A DNA stretch of 64,000 nucleotides, from contig CAJXKP010000008.1 in NCBI GenBank assembly GCA_913055565.1, forward strand, positions 17,598 to 81,597. The letters run 5' to 3'. This document shows, in pieces, positions 45,694 to 53,661 of this stretch. The notes beneath the pieces are model-generated. The model saw nothing but the letters and a program-made list of their open reading frames with translations. It did not search any database and was not told the origin of the DNA. A program made the position numbers and the translations under genes. The stretch's first letter is position 1. Each line of letters opens with the position of its first letter. Origin of the DNA: an uncultured Ectothiorhodospiraceae bacterium (GTDB taxonomy: Bacteria; Pseudomonadota; Gammaproteobacteria; Nitrococcales; Nitrococcaceae).

Positions 45694-45711
45694 TACTGTT
45701 TAATAACAGTA
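45694..45711. repeat. perfect dyad, possible operator
   Basis: TACTGTT (45694-45700) and AACAGTA (45705-45711) are exact inverted copies around TAAT. The half-sites CTGT/ACAG recall LexA boxes, but the internal spacing is 6 instead of 8 bases, so it is not a standard E. coli LexA site. Could be an operator for the hydroxyacid dehydrogenase gene or part of a replication-related region. Confidence 0.4.
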
Positions 45712-45787
45712 ACCGTTCAGCGATGAAAGTTTCACCAATTTGAAATAACCGGTGGGCAGATCAGCATTTGGGGCTAACATGCCCGAT

Positions 45788-45822
45788 ATGTCCACACACT
45801 TATCCACAACTTCTGTGGACAA
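45788..45822. promoter_or_regulatory. cluster of DnaA-box-like sites
   Basis: TTATCCACA at 45800-45808 is a perfect DnaA box. TGTGGACAA at 45814-45822 is an inverted box with one mismatch, forming a dyad with a 5-nt spacer. ATGTCCACA at 45788-45796 is a third, weaker direct copy. The cluster flanks the AT-rich segment. No dnaA, dnaN or mnmG gene is near, so this may be a DnaA-binding titration or regulatory site rather than an origin. Confidence 0.45.
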
Positions 45823-46064
45823 CCGAATCGCCCCGGGAGGCCCTAAATGATCCTCGCGGGCCTGCTCGCGCCACGGCCAGAGGCGCGTGCCCATGCCTCA
45901 GCGTATGCGTATTGAAGCGCGCTCCCTGTTGCATTGCGTCACAACTTGTGTTGGGCGCGCCCTAGTAAAGCGTCCCAGCTGCGCTATAGTCATAGTAGGT
46001 GGCGCGTCAAGTCACCGACACCCGTGTGCTGACACAGCATCGACTGGGTAGAGAGGAGGTAGAG

Positions 46065-46232
46065 ATGCTAAGAACCGAGCCAACCCCATCGCGGGTAAGC
46101 CGATGCAGAGATGGTCCACTCCATTGCGTTGACCGGCAGTGGCTGGTCGCCATCGGCGAGGATCGACTGGAGGGGCCCTACGCATCACAGGAGGAAGCCG
46201 AGGACGCCCTCGCCCGCCGTCGGATCCAATAG
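46065..46232 (+). CDS. small DUF6316-like protein
   Basis: A 55-residue protein with a near-perfect AGGAGGT (46054-46060) before its ATG. The pattern CRDGPLHCVDRQWLVAIGEDRLEGPYASQEEAEDAL matches in outline the small gammaproteobacterial DUF6316 proteins (R-D-x-F followed by xxWYFxTREGxxxGPFxSxxEAExxL). Function unknown. An upstream in-frame ATG at 45999 would add 22 residues but has no ribosome binding site. Confidence 0.6.
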   Translation: MLRTEPTPSRVSRCRDGPLHCVDRQWLVAIGEDRLEGPYASQEEAEDALARRRIQ

Positions 46233-46290
46233 ACCGGCCGATTGTTAACCCACCTCAGACCGGGCGCTCCGCCGGAGCCGTCCGGTCTGC

Positions 46291-46926
46291 TCAAAGTAGC
46301 AGCCGCCGACGCGGCTTAATCGGTAATCGCCCCCGCCAATACTGCAGTAACACCAGCCCCGTAATCATACCGCCAAGATGGGCGAAGTGAGCGATACCAT
46401 CCATGCGCTGCGAGACGCCGGCCCAAAGCGTAATGGCGCCGACGATAATGACAAACCACTTCGCTTTCATCGGTATGGGAGGGATGAGCAACACGATCAT
46501 GTGATTCGGGTAGAGGAGTCCGAACGCGAGCAGGATCCCGAATACCCCGCCGGAGGCACCGACGACACTGTAGTGCGTTCCCATCCAGACCCCGACACCC
46601 AGATGAAGGAGTGCCGCGCCGACCACGCAGACTAGATAATAGGCCAGGAAAGGCCCACTCTTGAGGGTCCGTTCGAGCGCTGAGCCAAACATCCAGATCA
46701 TGAACATATTGACGGCGAGATGGAACGTATGGGCATGAAGGAAGCCGTACGTAAGCAACTGCCAGGGCCCGAAGCCGGCGCCGATAGGACGCAGCGCCGC
46801 GTGACCCAGCCATAGATCGAACGCTGGAGAGAAGCGTTCCAGGACGAAGACGGCGACATTGGCTGCAATCAGCCCAACCACGACGGGCGGCGTCGACTGC
46901 TCCGAGGGTACGTTCATCACGTCCAT
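46291..46926 (-). CDS. rhomboid family intramembrane serine protease
   Basis: A 211-residue polytopic protein with six hydrophobic helices. The catalytic Ser is in VVGASGGVFGI and the His in AHFAHLGGMITG; the HLAVNMFMIWMFGSALE block (HxxxN) is also present. Cleaves membrane proteins within the bilayer; its substrate is unknown. The start may be the ATG at 46926 or the one at 46917; neither has a clear ribosome binding site. Confidence 0.92.
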   Translation of the reverse strand: MDVMNVPSEQSTPPVVVGLIAANVAVFVLERFSPAFDLWLGHAALRPIGAGFGPWQLLTYGFLHAHTFHLAVNMFMIWMFGSALERTLKSGPFLAYYLVCVVGAALLHLGVGVWMGTHYSVVGASGGVFGILLAFGLLYPNHMIVLLIPPIPMKAKWFVIIVGAITLWAGVSQRMDGIAHFAHLGGMITGLVLLQYWRGRLPIKPRRRLLL

Positions 46927-47165
46927 CCGTTGCACAACTACCCTGTATGATAGCCCGCGGCACGATACCGTCGCTACAGGGTGATGGCTGCCTAGCGGCG
47001 CCCCCGGGCCACTAAGCGGACGTCGAGACCCACAGCAATGAGGCCGCGTTTCCCTAGCCGGTCTGCACGCCAACTATTAAGATAGAAACCGCTATGAGGA
47101 GGTCGGCACGCTAGCGCTCGTCGATCGAGAAATAACGGTTTGCCAGCTCGCGGGAGGAAAGGGCT

Positions 47166-48191
47166 ATGACGGATACGAGTGTGATGGAGGACACGGTTCG
47201 GTGGTTGACCGCACCGGGCAAGGGCTTGCTCGCTGCCGACGAGAGCCAGCCAACAATCGAGAAGCGTCTCAACGCCAGGGGTATCGAGTGCACCGAGGAC
47301 AACCGGCGCTTTTACCGCTCACTGCTCGTCACCACGCCGGGCGTTGCCGATTATATCGCGGGCATCATCTTCCACGATGAGACGATGCATCAGAGCACCG
47401 ATGATGGCGAACCCATCCCCGAGGCGTGCAGCGCCCGCGGCATCGTGCCAGGGATCAAGGTCGATCGAGGGACTACCGAATTACCGGGCTCGCCGTTCGA
47501 TGAGAAGATTACCCAGGGACTCGATGGGCTGGCAGATCGTCTAGTAGGTTATCGCCAGCAGGGCGCGCGTTTTACCAAATGGCGCAACGTCTACGAGATC
47601 GGCAGGGGAACGCCGTCGGCCCAGGCTATCGAAGCGAACGCCGAAGTGCTGGCGCGCTACGCGGCGATCGTTCAGTCGGTCGGCATGGTTCCCATTGTCG
47701 AGCCGGAGGTGCTTAAAGACGGTGACCACGGCGTCGAGCGGGCCTGTGAGGTCAACGAGGTGGTCCTACTCGCCGTGTTTAATGCCTTGTATCGCCATAA
47801 GGTGATCCCCGAGCTAATGGTCCTCAAGCCCAGCATGGCGGTAGCCGGCAAGCAGATAGCGGCCGCAACGCCGGAAACCGTCGCCGCCTATACGCTGCGC
47901 TCGCTGCGTCGGACGGTGCCAGCGGCTGTGCCGGCGATCCACTTCTTATCCGGCGGCCAGACCCCAAGCGAAGCCACAGCGAACCTCAACGCGATGAATA
48001 ATGCGCCGGGTCCACGACCTTGGACCATCGGTTTCTCCTATTCCCGCGCCATCCAGGATCCGGTACAGGAGGCCTGGGGTGGGCACACCCAGAACCGTGA
48101 GATTGCCCAACAGGCATTCGTCCATCGAGCGCGTCTGAACAGCGCCGCGCGCGACGGTCGGTACAGCCCTGATATGGAGGAAACCGCGTGA
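47166..48191 (+). CDS. class I fructose-bisphosphate aldolase
   Basis: Schiff-base aldolase of glycolysis and gluconeogenesis, 341 residues. Motifs: GKGLLAADES at the N-terminus, GIVPGIKVDRG, FTKWRNVYEIG, VPIVEPEVL and the Schiff-base lysine in LMVLKPSMAVAGK, then FLSGGQTPSEAT. This is the eukaryote-like class I form, which many bacteria lack. A GGGAGGAAAGG site precedes the ATG. Preceded by a 92-nt gap to the divergent rhomboid frame; a six-codon minimal frame (47093-47113) occurs in its leader. Confidence 0.95.
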   Translation: MTDTSVMEDTVRWLTAPGKGLLAADESQPTIEKRLNARGIECTEDNRRFYRSLLVTTPGVADYIAGIIFHDETMHQSTDDGEPIPEACSARGIVPGIKVDRGTTELPGSPFDEKITQGLDGLADRLVGYRQQGARFTKWRNVYEIGRGTPSAQAIEANAEVLARYAAIVQSVGMVPIVEPEVLKDGDHGVERACEVNEVVLLAVFNALYRHKVIPELMVLKPSMAVAGKQIAAATPETVAAYTLRSLRRTVPAAVPAIHFLSGGQTPSEATANLNAMNNAPGPRPWTIGFSYSRAIQDPVQEAWGGHTQNREIAQQAFVHRARLNSAARDGRYSPDMEETA

Positions 48192-48302
48192 GTATCGGCG
48201 GCGGAAACCGCCGCTTGTATGTCATGCGATCAGCACCTGAGCGCCAGCGCCCTGCCCTAGCATGGACGTGATGACGTTTAATCCATTGAAACTACGCGGG
48301 CT

Positions 48303-48330
48303 AGCTTAGGCGTGACCAGGGCGCTAAGCT
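48303..48330. repeat. inverted repeat upstream of the OmpA-like lipoprotein gene
   Basis: AGCTTAG (48303-48309) and CTAAGCT (48324-48330) are exact inverted copies spaced by 14 nt, about 54 nt before the start codon. It may be an operator or a leader hairpin of the lipoprotein message; the rest of the 192-nt gap shows nothing else. Confidence 0.3.
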
Positions 48331-48383
48331 GCTCCTTACCGAGCATCTGACCAAGTACATCTCAAACCGAGGAGTCGATACCG

Positions 48384-49064
48384 ATGGCAAGATGGCGGTT
48401 AACATTTCGGACAGCAAGCATTGTGGTAGCGATTACCATAGTTGCGGGCTGTACCACGACCGATCCTTACACGCGTGAGGACAAGGTCAGTAATACCGCC
48501 AAGGGCGCCGGTATTGGCGCCGTCGCTGGGGCCGTGGTTGGCATCGCTACCGGCGATAGTGCCAAAGAACGACGCAACCGAGCCCTTATTGGAGCGGGTG
48601 TGGGCGCCCTGTCGGGTGGTGCCATCGGTAATTACATGGATCGGCAAGAGGCCGAGCTCCGGCGCCGCCTCGAAGGCACAGGCGTTAGCGTGACGCGCCA
48701 TGACGACGACATCACGCTGAATATGCCGGGCAACGTAACCTTCGCCACGGACAGCGCCCAACTGGACTCCCAGTTCTACGACGTGCTCGGCTCCGTTGCC
48801 CTGGTCCTGGAGGAGTACCAGAAGACGATCATCGAGGTCGCTGGCCACACCGATAGTCGAGGCTCCGCCTCCTACAATCAAACGCTGTCCACTAAGCGGG
48901 CTGAGTCGGTGGCCGACTACCTCGATGGTCAAGGCATCATGGACAAGCGCATGGTCGTTCGGGGCTACGGTGAGCAGTACCCGATCGCCTCTAACGATAC
49001 GCCTGACGGTCGTGAGCAAAACCGACGCGTCGAGCTAACGCTAACGCCAGTTACGCAAGACTAG
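48384..49064 (+). CDS. OmpA family outer membrane lipoprotein (YiaD-like)
   Basis: A 226-residue protein with a lipoprotein signal ending IVAGC (lipobox VAGC, Cys22), a glycine-zipper segment (GAGIGAVAGAVVGIATG and ALIGAGVGALSGGAIGNYMD) and a C-terminal OmpA domain: NVTFATDSAQLD, IEVAGHTDSRGSASYNQTLS and GYGEQYPIASN with REQNRRVEL. The OmpA domain binds peptidoglycan. Localises to the outer membrane (residue after Cys is Thr). Monocistronic by context. Confidence 0.92.
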   Translation: MARWRLTFRTASIVVAITIVAGCTTTDPYTREDKVSNTAKGAGIGAVAGAVVGIATGDSAKERRNRALIGAGVGALSGGAIGNYMDRQEAELRRRLEGTGVSVTRHDDDITLNMPGNVTFATDSAQLDSQFYDVLGSVALVLEEYQKTIIEVAGHTDSRGSASYNQTLSTKRAESVADYLDGQGIMDKRMVVRGYGEQYPIASNDTPDGREQNRRVELTLTPVTQD

Positions 49065-49326
49065 ATTAGCCCCGCGCCACAACAAGAGGCCTGCTCATGC
49101 CGAGCGGGTCTCGTCGTTGCCATCTGTTATCCCCCTATGCGACGTGATTAGCAGCTGTGTCGTGATTCTTGAGGCCGTCGCGGGTGAATGATAGCCAGAG
49201 ACAACTGACATAGCGCGAGTATTCACGGATAATACGCATCAGGGGTTGTGCATGCCGTGACGAAGACTTCGCAGGCATAAGGATTGTGCATTTGCCGCAT
49301 GATCCACTGGTACGAGGGGGGCAACA

Positions 49327-52300
49327 ATGGGACAGGAACGCCGCGCCTATCCGCGTCGGCCCGTTCACTGGGAGGCATCGGTCTCTGGCGACGGTCTCTC
49401 AGAGCAGCGTATGACCATTCGAGATTTCTGCGTTGGCGGTCTGTTCCTTCAGTACCCTGCAGGCCGCCCAGTGGGGGCAATCGGAACGTCGCCTTCCCAA
49501 GGGCTTGAGATCCGGTTTGAAGACCCCTCCAGCGGCGAGACCTGCCGTTGTCAGGGGCGCCTTGTCCGCGATACCGGAAACGGCCTAGCTGTCTCGTTCG
49601 ACGGCCCGCAGTTCAATGCCATCACCATCCTGTCAGCCGTCGCACAGGGTCAGTCCGAGCCGAGCGCTAATGGTGTCGTGGAAGCGGCCGGCAGTCAGCT
49701 CACGGAAGAACTGTTATCGCTGTGTCGGAACGAGGCTATCGCGTTCGCGGAGCGGGTCATTCCGGTCTTTACCGGCAATGCTATCGATGCCTTGGCGCGC
49801 GCTGCCAGAGATGCCGCGTCCAACCCTGAGCAAGGAGAGCTATGGGAAAGCCATATGGTACTGCGGCAGCGCGAGAACGAGATTGTATCCAACTATGTCT
49901 CGGCGCTGGCCGAGCGCATGGCCGCCATTGCCGGCCAGTCCGCCGCGGCCACTGCCAAGGCCACCCTGAGCGAGAAGCCGAGCTCCATCGCCGATCTGGA
50001 GCTCGTTGACCATGATGATTTTGAGGATTGGCTTAACCGCTCGGAGGTTGTCAATCAGGCCGAATATCTGTTTAGCGGCGAGCTCGAACGCCTGACGCGC
50101 CGTTTGGGTTATGTCGCGGGGCGCCGCCTTGATGAACAGGCCAATCCCTTGGGCCCATCCGTGCTAACGGAGATCCTAACGGAGTCGCTACCGCTGGACA
50201 GGCGGGCCACGCTAGGTTCGCAAACGTTGTACCGCCTGTTCGGGCGGCATGTACTGGAGCAGCTCGGCGAGCTCTACGAGCACCTCAATCAGATGCTGCG
50301 TGAGCGTGGCATCCTGCCCGAGCTTGAGAACGAGCGCCCCGAGATTCGCTCCCTGGGGGGCAGCCAGCGCTCGCAATGGATCCGACGCGCGCAGATCGAG
50401 GACGCCGGCACCAGTGGCGGGATATGGCGGGCCTTTCATAGCCAACAGGCCCTCGGGGACCTCCCGGAGGCATTGGCCCAAGGCCAAGTCCAAGCCCTTA
50501 GTCACCTGGCTGATGACGCCTCGAAAACCGTCACCAGTACGTCGAGCACGCAGGCTGGTGGCGCTCATCCCGACGTGCCAGCGCCGTCGGCGAGCCGAGA
50601 GGCTACACAAACACCGCCCTCCCGCTGGCTCGGGGTCCAGCGGACGCTGCGTGAGGCGCGCGTGGCGGCGGCGCGTCGGCCGGTTACGCCACGCGCGGTG
50701 GCTTCATCACCACTAGCCCCGGATGAGGGTCGACCGGGCGCCGCCGAGCACGATGCGCCGGCCGATCCGAGGACGCCGAATAGTCAGCTGAAAGGCGCCA
50801 GCAGTAGCGAGCCGCCAACGCTGGAGCGACTACTCGCCAGGTTAGACGTTGCTAGCCTCGACGAGCTTAGCGAATCGCTCCGCGAGCGGGTTGAGGTCAT
50901 CGCGGACTGGTTCGAGGATATCGCTGCTAATGCGGTTAATGCCGAGCTATTGCGATCCTGGAGCCGCCCGGTAGCCGAGGTTGCCCTTGAGCATCGCGAT
51001 GAGTTCCTCGCCGAGCGTCGTTATCCCATTCACGACCTAATCGACCAATGGGATCGCGCCGCGATCGCCTTGGAGGCGGTGCCGGCCCAGCATCGCCAAG
51101 GCTTACGCCGGCACATTGACGCCATCCTCGAGCGCATCTGCGAGCCGAGTAGCGAGGACCCCGGCATCATCGCCGATGCGGCCTCCCAGATTAGCGCCCT
51201 GGTCGACGCCCCGTTAGAGGCCCGGGCCGCCAACCTGCAGCGCCTTACCGAGAAAAACGAGGGCTCGAAGCGGCTTGACCTAGCGCGTGCCCAGGTGAGC
51301 CATGCCCTCAATGAGCGGTTGCTCGGTCGCCGGATTCCGGCACCTTTGAACGAGTTCATCGCGAATTACTGGCACCACATCCTGGTGCTTATCTGGCTAG
51401 GCAACGACGTGGATAGCGAGCACTGGCAACGCGCCCTGGCCGTTATCGATCGGCTCCTGAGGATGCTTGGAGTGGACGATAATGCCGGCCGTGCCGTGCC
51501 GGATCACGAGAAGGTGTTCGCCTTTATTGAGAAGCAGCTCCACGCCTACGATCACCACTCGGGTGAGGCCCAACAATTACTGGCGCGCATGAAGCGTCAC
51601 GCTGACGCCGTGTGCGCCGGTGATAGCCCGGATGACGATCTACCCTTCGTACGCGTGAGTGCGTTTAGCGAAGAGCTCGACGCTAGCGATGGTGCCAATC
51701 CCTACTGGTTAGGCGTGGTGAAACTGCTTCGCCCCGGCCAGTGGGTCCGCGTCATCAAGGACGGCGACCAGGCGCAGGTGCTTCGGTTGCAGTGGGTCAA
51801 CGACGAGCAGACACGGTTCGTTTTTGCCGACTACGCCGGGGAGCACGCCCTCGACTACGGCCGACAAGGGCTAACGAACGCTATGGCGGCCAACCAGGTC
51901 CAGCTGACGGAACCGCTGGATGCGCCATTGAGCGAGCGGCAGTGGCATCGCAAGCTTCATGCGGCTCACGAGGCCATTATCGAGCTCGCAACGCATGATC
52001 ATGAAACCGGGCTTCTGAACCGAAAGGCGCTGATCCGCGAACTTGAACGGATCGAGGAGAAACGGCGTGGTAGCGTTGGCGATCACGCGCTTGTTGCGTT
52101 CCGGTTAAGTACGTCGCACTCGGATAGCTACGATGCGCAGGCCGCGCCTGATTATGGCCTAACGGCCCAGTTTGCGAGGGAACTCCGAGATGGGTTAGGC
52201 GACGACGATCGCCTCGCCCGCACCGATACCACCAGCTTCGTCGCCCTGCTGACAGACCACACCGTGGCCCGCGCGGAGATCGCCGCCGAGGAGTTGCGTC

Positions 52301-53277
52301 GCCATCTGGCACAGCACTTAGCGACAACAAACGGCGATGCCCCGATTACCGTGAGCGCCGGGCTAATCGGGTTTCAGTTCGGGGGGCTCCAGCATTCGAT
52401 CGACCTAATCACCGAGGCGGAGGATGTCGCGGGCGAGGCTGCCGCTAGCGGACGAGCCGGTGTCGTTACACGGCGAACCGAGCATCGGGATATGGCGGCC
52501 TTACGTGACAACATGAAGCGCGTGGCACGCCTCGATGCCGCCCTCGAGGCGGGTGCTCTGAGGTTGCGAGCCCAGCGTATTCAGCCTACGCAGCGCCTGG
52601 GTCGGAACCGCGAGCCGATGCGCGAGATACTGATCGCTGTCGGCTCAGGCGAGGACGGCGAACAATTATTGTCGCCTGCTCAGTTTATCCCGGCCGCGGA
52701 GCAGTTCGGTCGCATGGCGTCCGTAGATCGCTGGGTTATCCGCCGCGTTCTGGAGTGGTGCCGAGATAACCCGCGTCAGGCGAACGGGGTCGGCACGTTT
52801 ACTATTAACCTCGCTGGTTCGACCCTGGGTGATGCTGGCCTAGTCGATTATCTCAGTGGTGAGTTCGCTCGTACCGGTATCGCTCCCGGCAGGATATGCT
52901 TCGAACTCTCGGAGACTGTCGCAGTGCAGAACCTGGCACGCGTGGCCGATCTTGTGACACAGATTCGACGCATGGGGTGTCATTTCGCCCTCGATGACGT
53001 GGGTACGGGTTACGGCTCCAATGACTACCTTGCCACTCTGCCCGTCGACTTTATAAAGGTCGATGGTAGCTTCGTCCGCCAGATCGTTGACGATGAAACG
53101 GATGCAGCGATCGTGAGCTCGATCAACGAGCTTGCTCATCACCTCGGTAAGACGACGATCGCGGAGTATGTCGAGAACGAGCCAATCCTGGAGCGCTTGG
53201 AAGCGATCGGTATCGACTATGTCCAGGGCTACGGTGTCGGGTCTCCCGAGTCACTCGATGATTTGCCCCTCGTTTAG
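49327..53277 (+). CDS. PilZ-DUF1631-GGDEF-EAL composite c-di-GMP protein
   Basis: A 1316-residue cytoplasmic protein. Residues about 1-100 form a PilZ domain with ERRAYPRRPVHW (RxxxR) and RDFCVGG where D-x-S-x-x-G is usual. About 140-870 is a DUF1631 region (helical, with a Pro/Ser-rich linker near 400-490). About 880-1045 is a GGDEF-like domain whose signature has become RTDTTSF, so no cyclase activity is expected. About 1060-1310 is an EAL domain that keeps EIL for EAL, the Asn of TINLAG, FELSET, DDVGTGY, the Lys of DFIKVDG, AEYVE and VQGYG, so it is probably an active c-di-GMP phosphodiesterase or at least a binder. Likely links PilZ sensing to c-di-GMP removal. Confidence 0.88.
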   Translation: MGQERRAYPRRPVHWEASVSGDGLSEQRMTIRDFCVGGLFLQYPAGRPVGAIGTSPSQGLEIRFEDPSSGETCRCQGRLVRDTGNGLAVSFDGPQFNAITILSAVAQGQSEPSANGVVEAAGSQLTEELLSLCRNEAIAFAERVIPVFTGNAIDALARAARDAASNPEQGELWESHMVLRQRENEIVSNYVSALAERMAAIAGQSAAATAKATLSEKPSSIADLELVDHDDFEDWLNRSEVVNQAEYLFSGELERLTRRLGYVAGRRLDEQANPLGPSVLTEILTESLPLDRRATLGSQTLYRLFGRHVLEQLGELYEHLNQMLRERGILPELENERPEIRSLGGSQRSQWIRRAQIEDAGTSGGIWRAFHSQQALGDLPEALAQGQVQALSHLADDASKTVTSTSSTQAGGAHPDVPAPSASREATQTPPSRWLGVQRTLREARVAAARRPVTPRAVASSPLAPDEGRPGAAEHDAPADPRTPNSQLKGASSSEPPTLERLLARLDVASLDELSESLRERVEVIADWFEDIAANAVNAELLRSWSRPVAEVALEHRDEFLAERRYPIHDLIDQWDRAAIALEAVPAQHRQGLRRHIDAILERICEPSSEDPGIIADAASQISALVDAPLEARAANLQRLTEKNEGSKRLDLARAQVSHALNERLLGRRIPAPLNEFIANYWHHILVLIWLGNDVDSEHWQRALAVIDRLLRMLGVDDNAGRAVPDHEKVFAFIEKQLHAYDHHSGEAQQLLARMKRHADAVCAGDSPDDDLPFVRVSAFSEELDASDGANPYWLGVVKLLRPGQWVRVIKDGDQAQVLRLQWVNDEQTRFVFADYAGEHALDYGRQGLTNAMAANQVQLTEPLDAPLSERQWHRKLHAAHEAIIELATHDHETGLLNRKALIRELERIEEKRRGSVGDHALVAFRLSTSHSDSYDAQAAPDYGLTAQFARELRDGLGDDDRLARTDTTSFVALLTDHTVARAEIAAEELRRHLAQHLATTNGDAPITVSAGLIGFQFGGLQHSIDLITEAEDVAGEAAASGRAGVVTRRTEHRDMAALRDNMKRVARLDAALEAGALRLRAQRIQPTQRLGRNREPMREILIAVGSGEDGEQLLSPAQFIPAAEQFGRMASVDRWVIRRVLEWCRDNPRQANGVGTFTINLAGSTLGDAGLVDYLSGEFARTGIAPGRICFELSETVAVQNLARVADLVTQIRRMGCHFALDDVGTGYGSNDYLATLPVDFIKVDGSFVRQIVDDETDAAIVSSINELAHHLGKTTIAEYVENEPILERLEAIGIDYVQGYGVGSPESLDDLPLV

Positions 53278-53474
53278 GCAAACGGCGAGCTACTCGTCAT
53301 CCAAGACATCATTAATCCAGGTGAGCCCTGCCATAGCCGCCGGGAGCACCCATGGTCGGGCTCGCCGGGATTGTTATCAGCCTCGGCGCCTCAGGGCTGA
53401 CGCCTTCATCCCTCGCCCTTCGGGCATGGGAGTGGACGGCGCCTGCCGAGCCGTTACCGGAGGCTATCCCGAGC

Positions 53475-53615
53475 TTAATGAGGCGCGCGCTGTCGCCTTT
53501 TAATAGGTCCCGCTTGCGCGCAGGCGTCGCCGAGGGCTTGATAGTTATGCCAACCATCCGGGTAGCGCGCCGCTAGCCAACCCGCTGCGCGGGGCGGTAA
53601 CTCGTCATGACTCAT
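53475..53615 (-). CDS. possible small protein
   Basis: A 46-residue frame starting MSHDELPPRAAGWLAARYPD, with GAGGGA 9 nt upstream. It lies between the convergent DUF1631 protein and prfC, on the prfC strand and 47 nt downstream of the prfC stop. No family recognised. The rest of the 384-nt gap (53278-53661) has only imperfect hairpins near 53395-53445. Confidence 0.3.
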   Translation of the reverse strand: MSHDELPPRAAGWLAARYPDGWHNYQALGDACAQAGPIKRRQRAPH

Positions 53616-53661
53616 GCCGTGTTCCCTCATTACGGCGTATGGGCCAATCGCCCGCAACGGG

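Larger units (their letters stand above)
45535..46064. other. 530-nt intergenic region, AT-richer than the rest
   Basis: No convincing gene. The part from about 45661 to 45780 is clearly less GC-rich than its surroundings, with runs such as AAAATATCGTAAATTACTG. It is followed by DnaA-box-like sites (45788-45822) and includes two dyads: one at 45694-45711 and CACAA-C-TTGTG at 45940-45950. A TATAGT hexamer (about 45985-45990) may be the -10 box of the small downstream gene. Confidence 0.5.

Noticed and set aside
45694..45711. LexA-type SOS box
   Set aside because: CTGT and ACAG are present, but the spacing is 6 instead of the 8 bases of the E. coli consensus, and neighbouring genes are not SOS genes.
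45661..45822. Chromosomal replication origin
   Set aside because: No dnaA, dnaN, mnmG or other origin-linked gene nearby and only three boxes; kept as a DnaA-site cluster only.
49065..49130. Rho-independent terminator after the OmpA-like lipoprotein gene
   Set aside because: The GAGGCCTGCTC/GAGCGGGTCTC arms have several mismatches and no T-run.
52840..53142. Minus-strand frame opposite the EAL domain
   Set aside because: Shadow of conserved EAL codons; no independent support.
53395..53445. Hairpin region as a second copy of the 3447-3560 palindrome
   Set aside because: Compared by eye, the arms do not share sequence with the first element.
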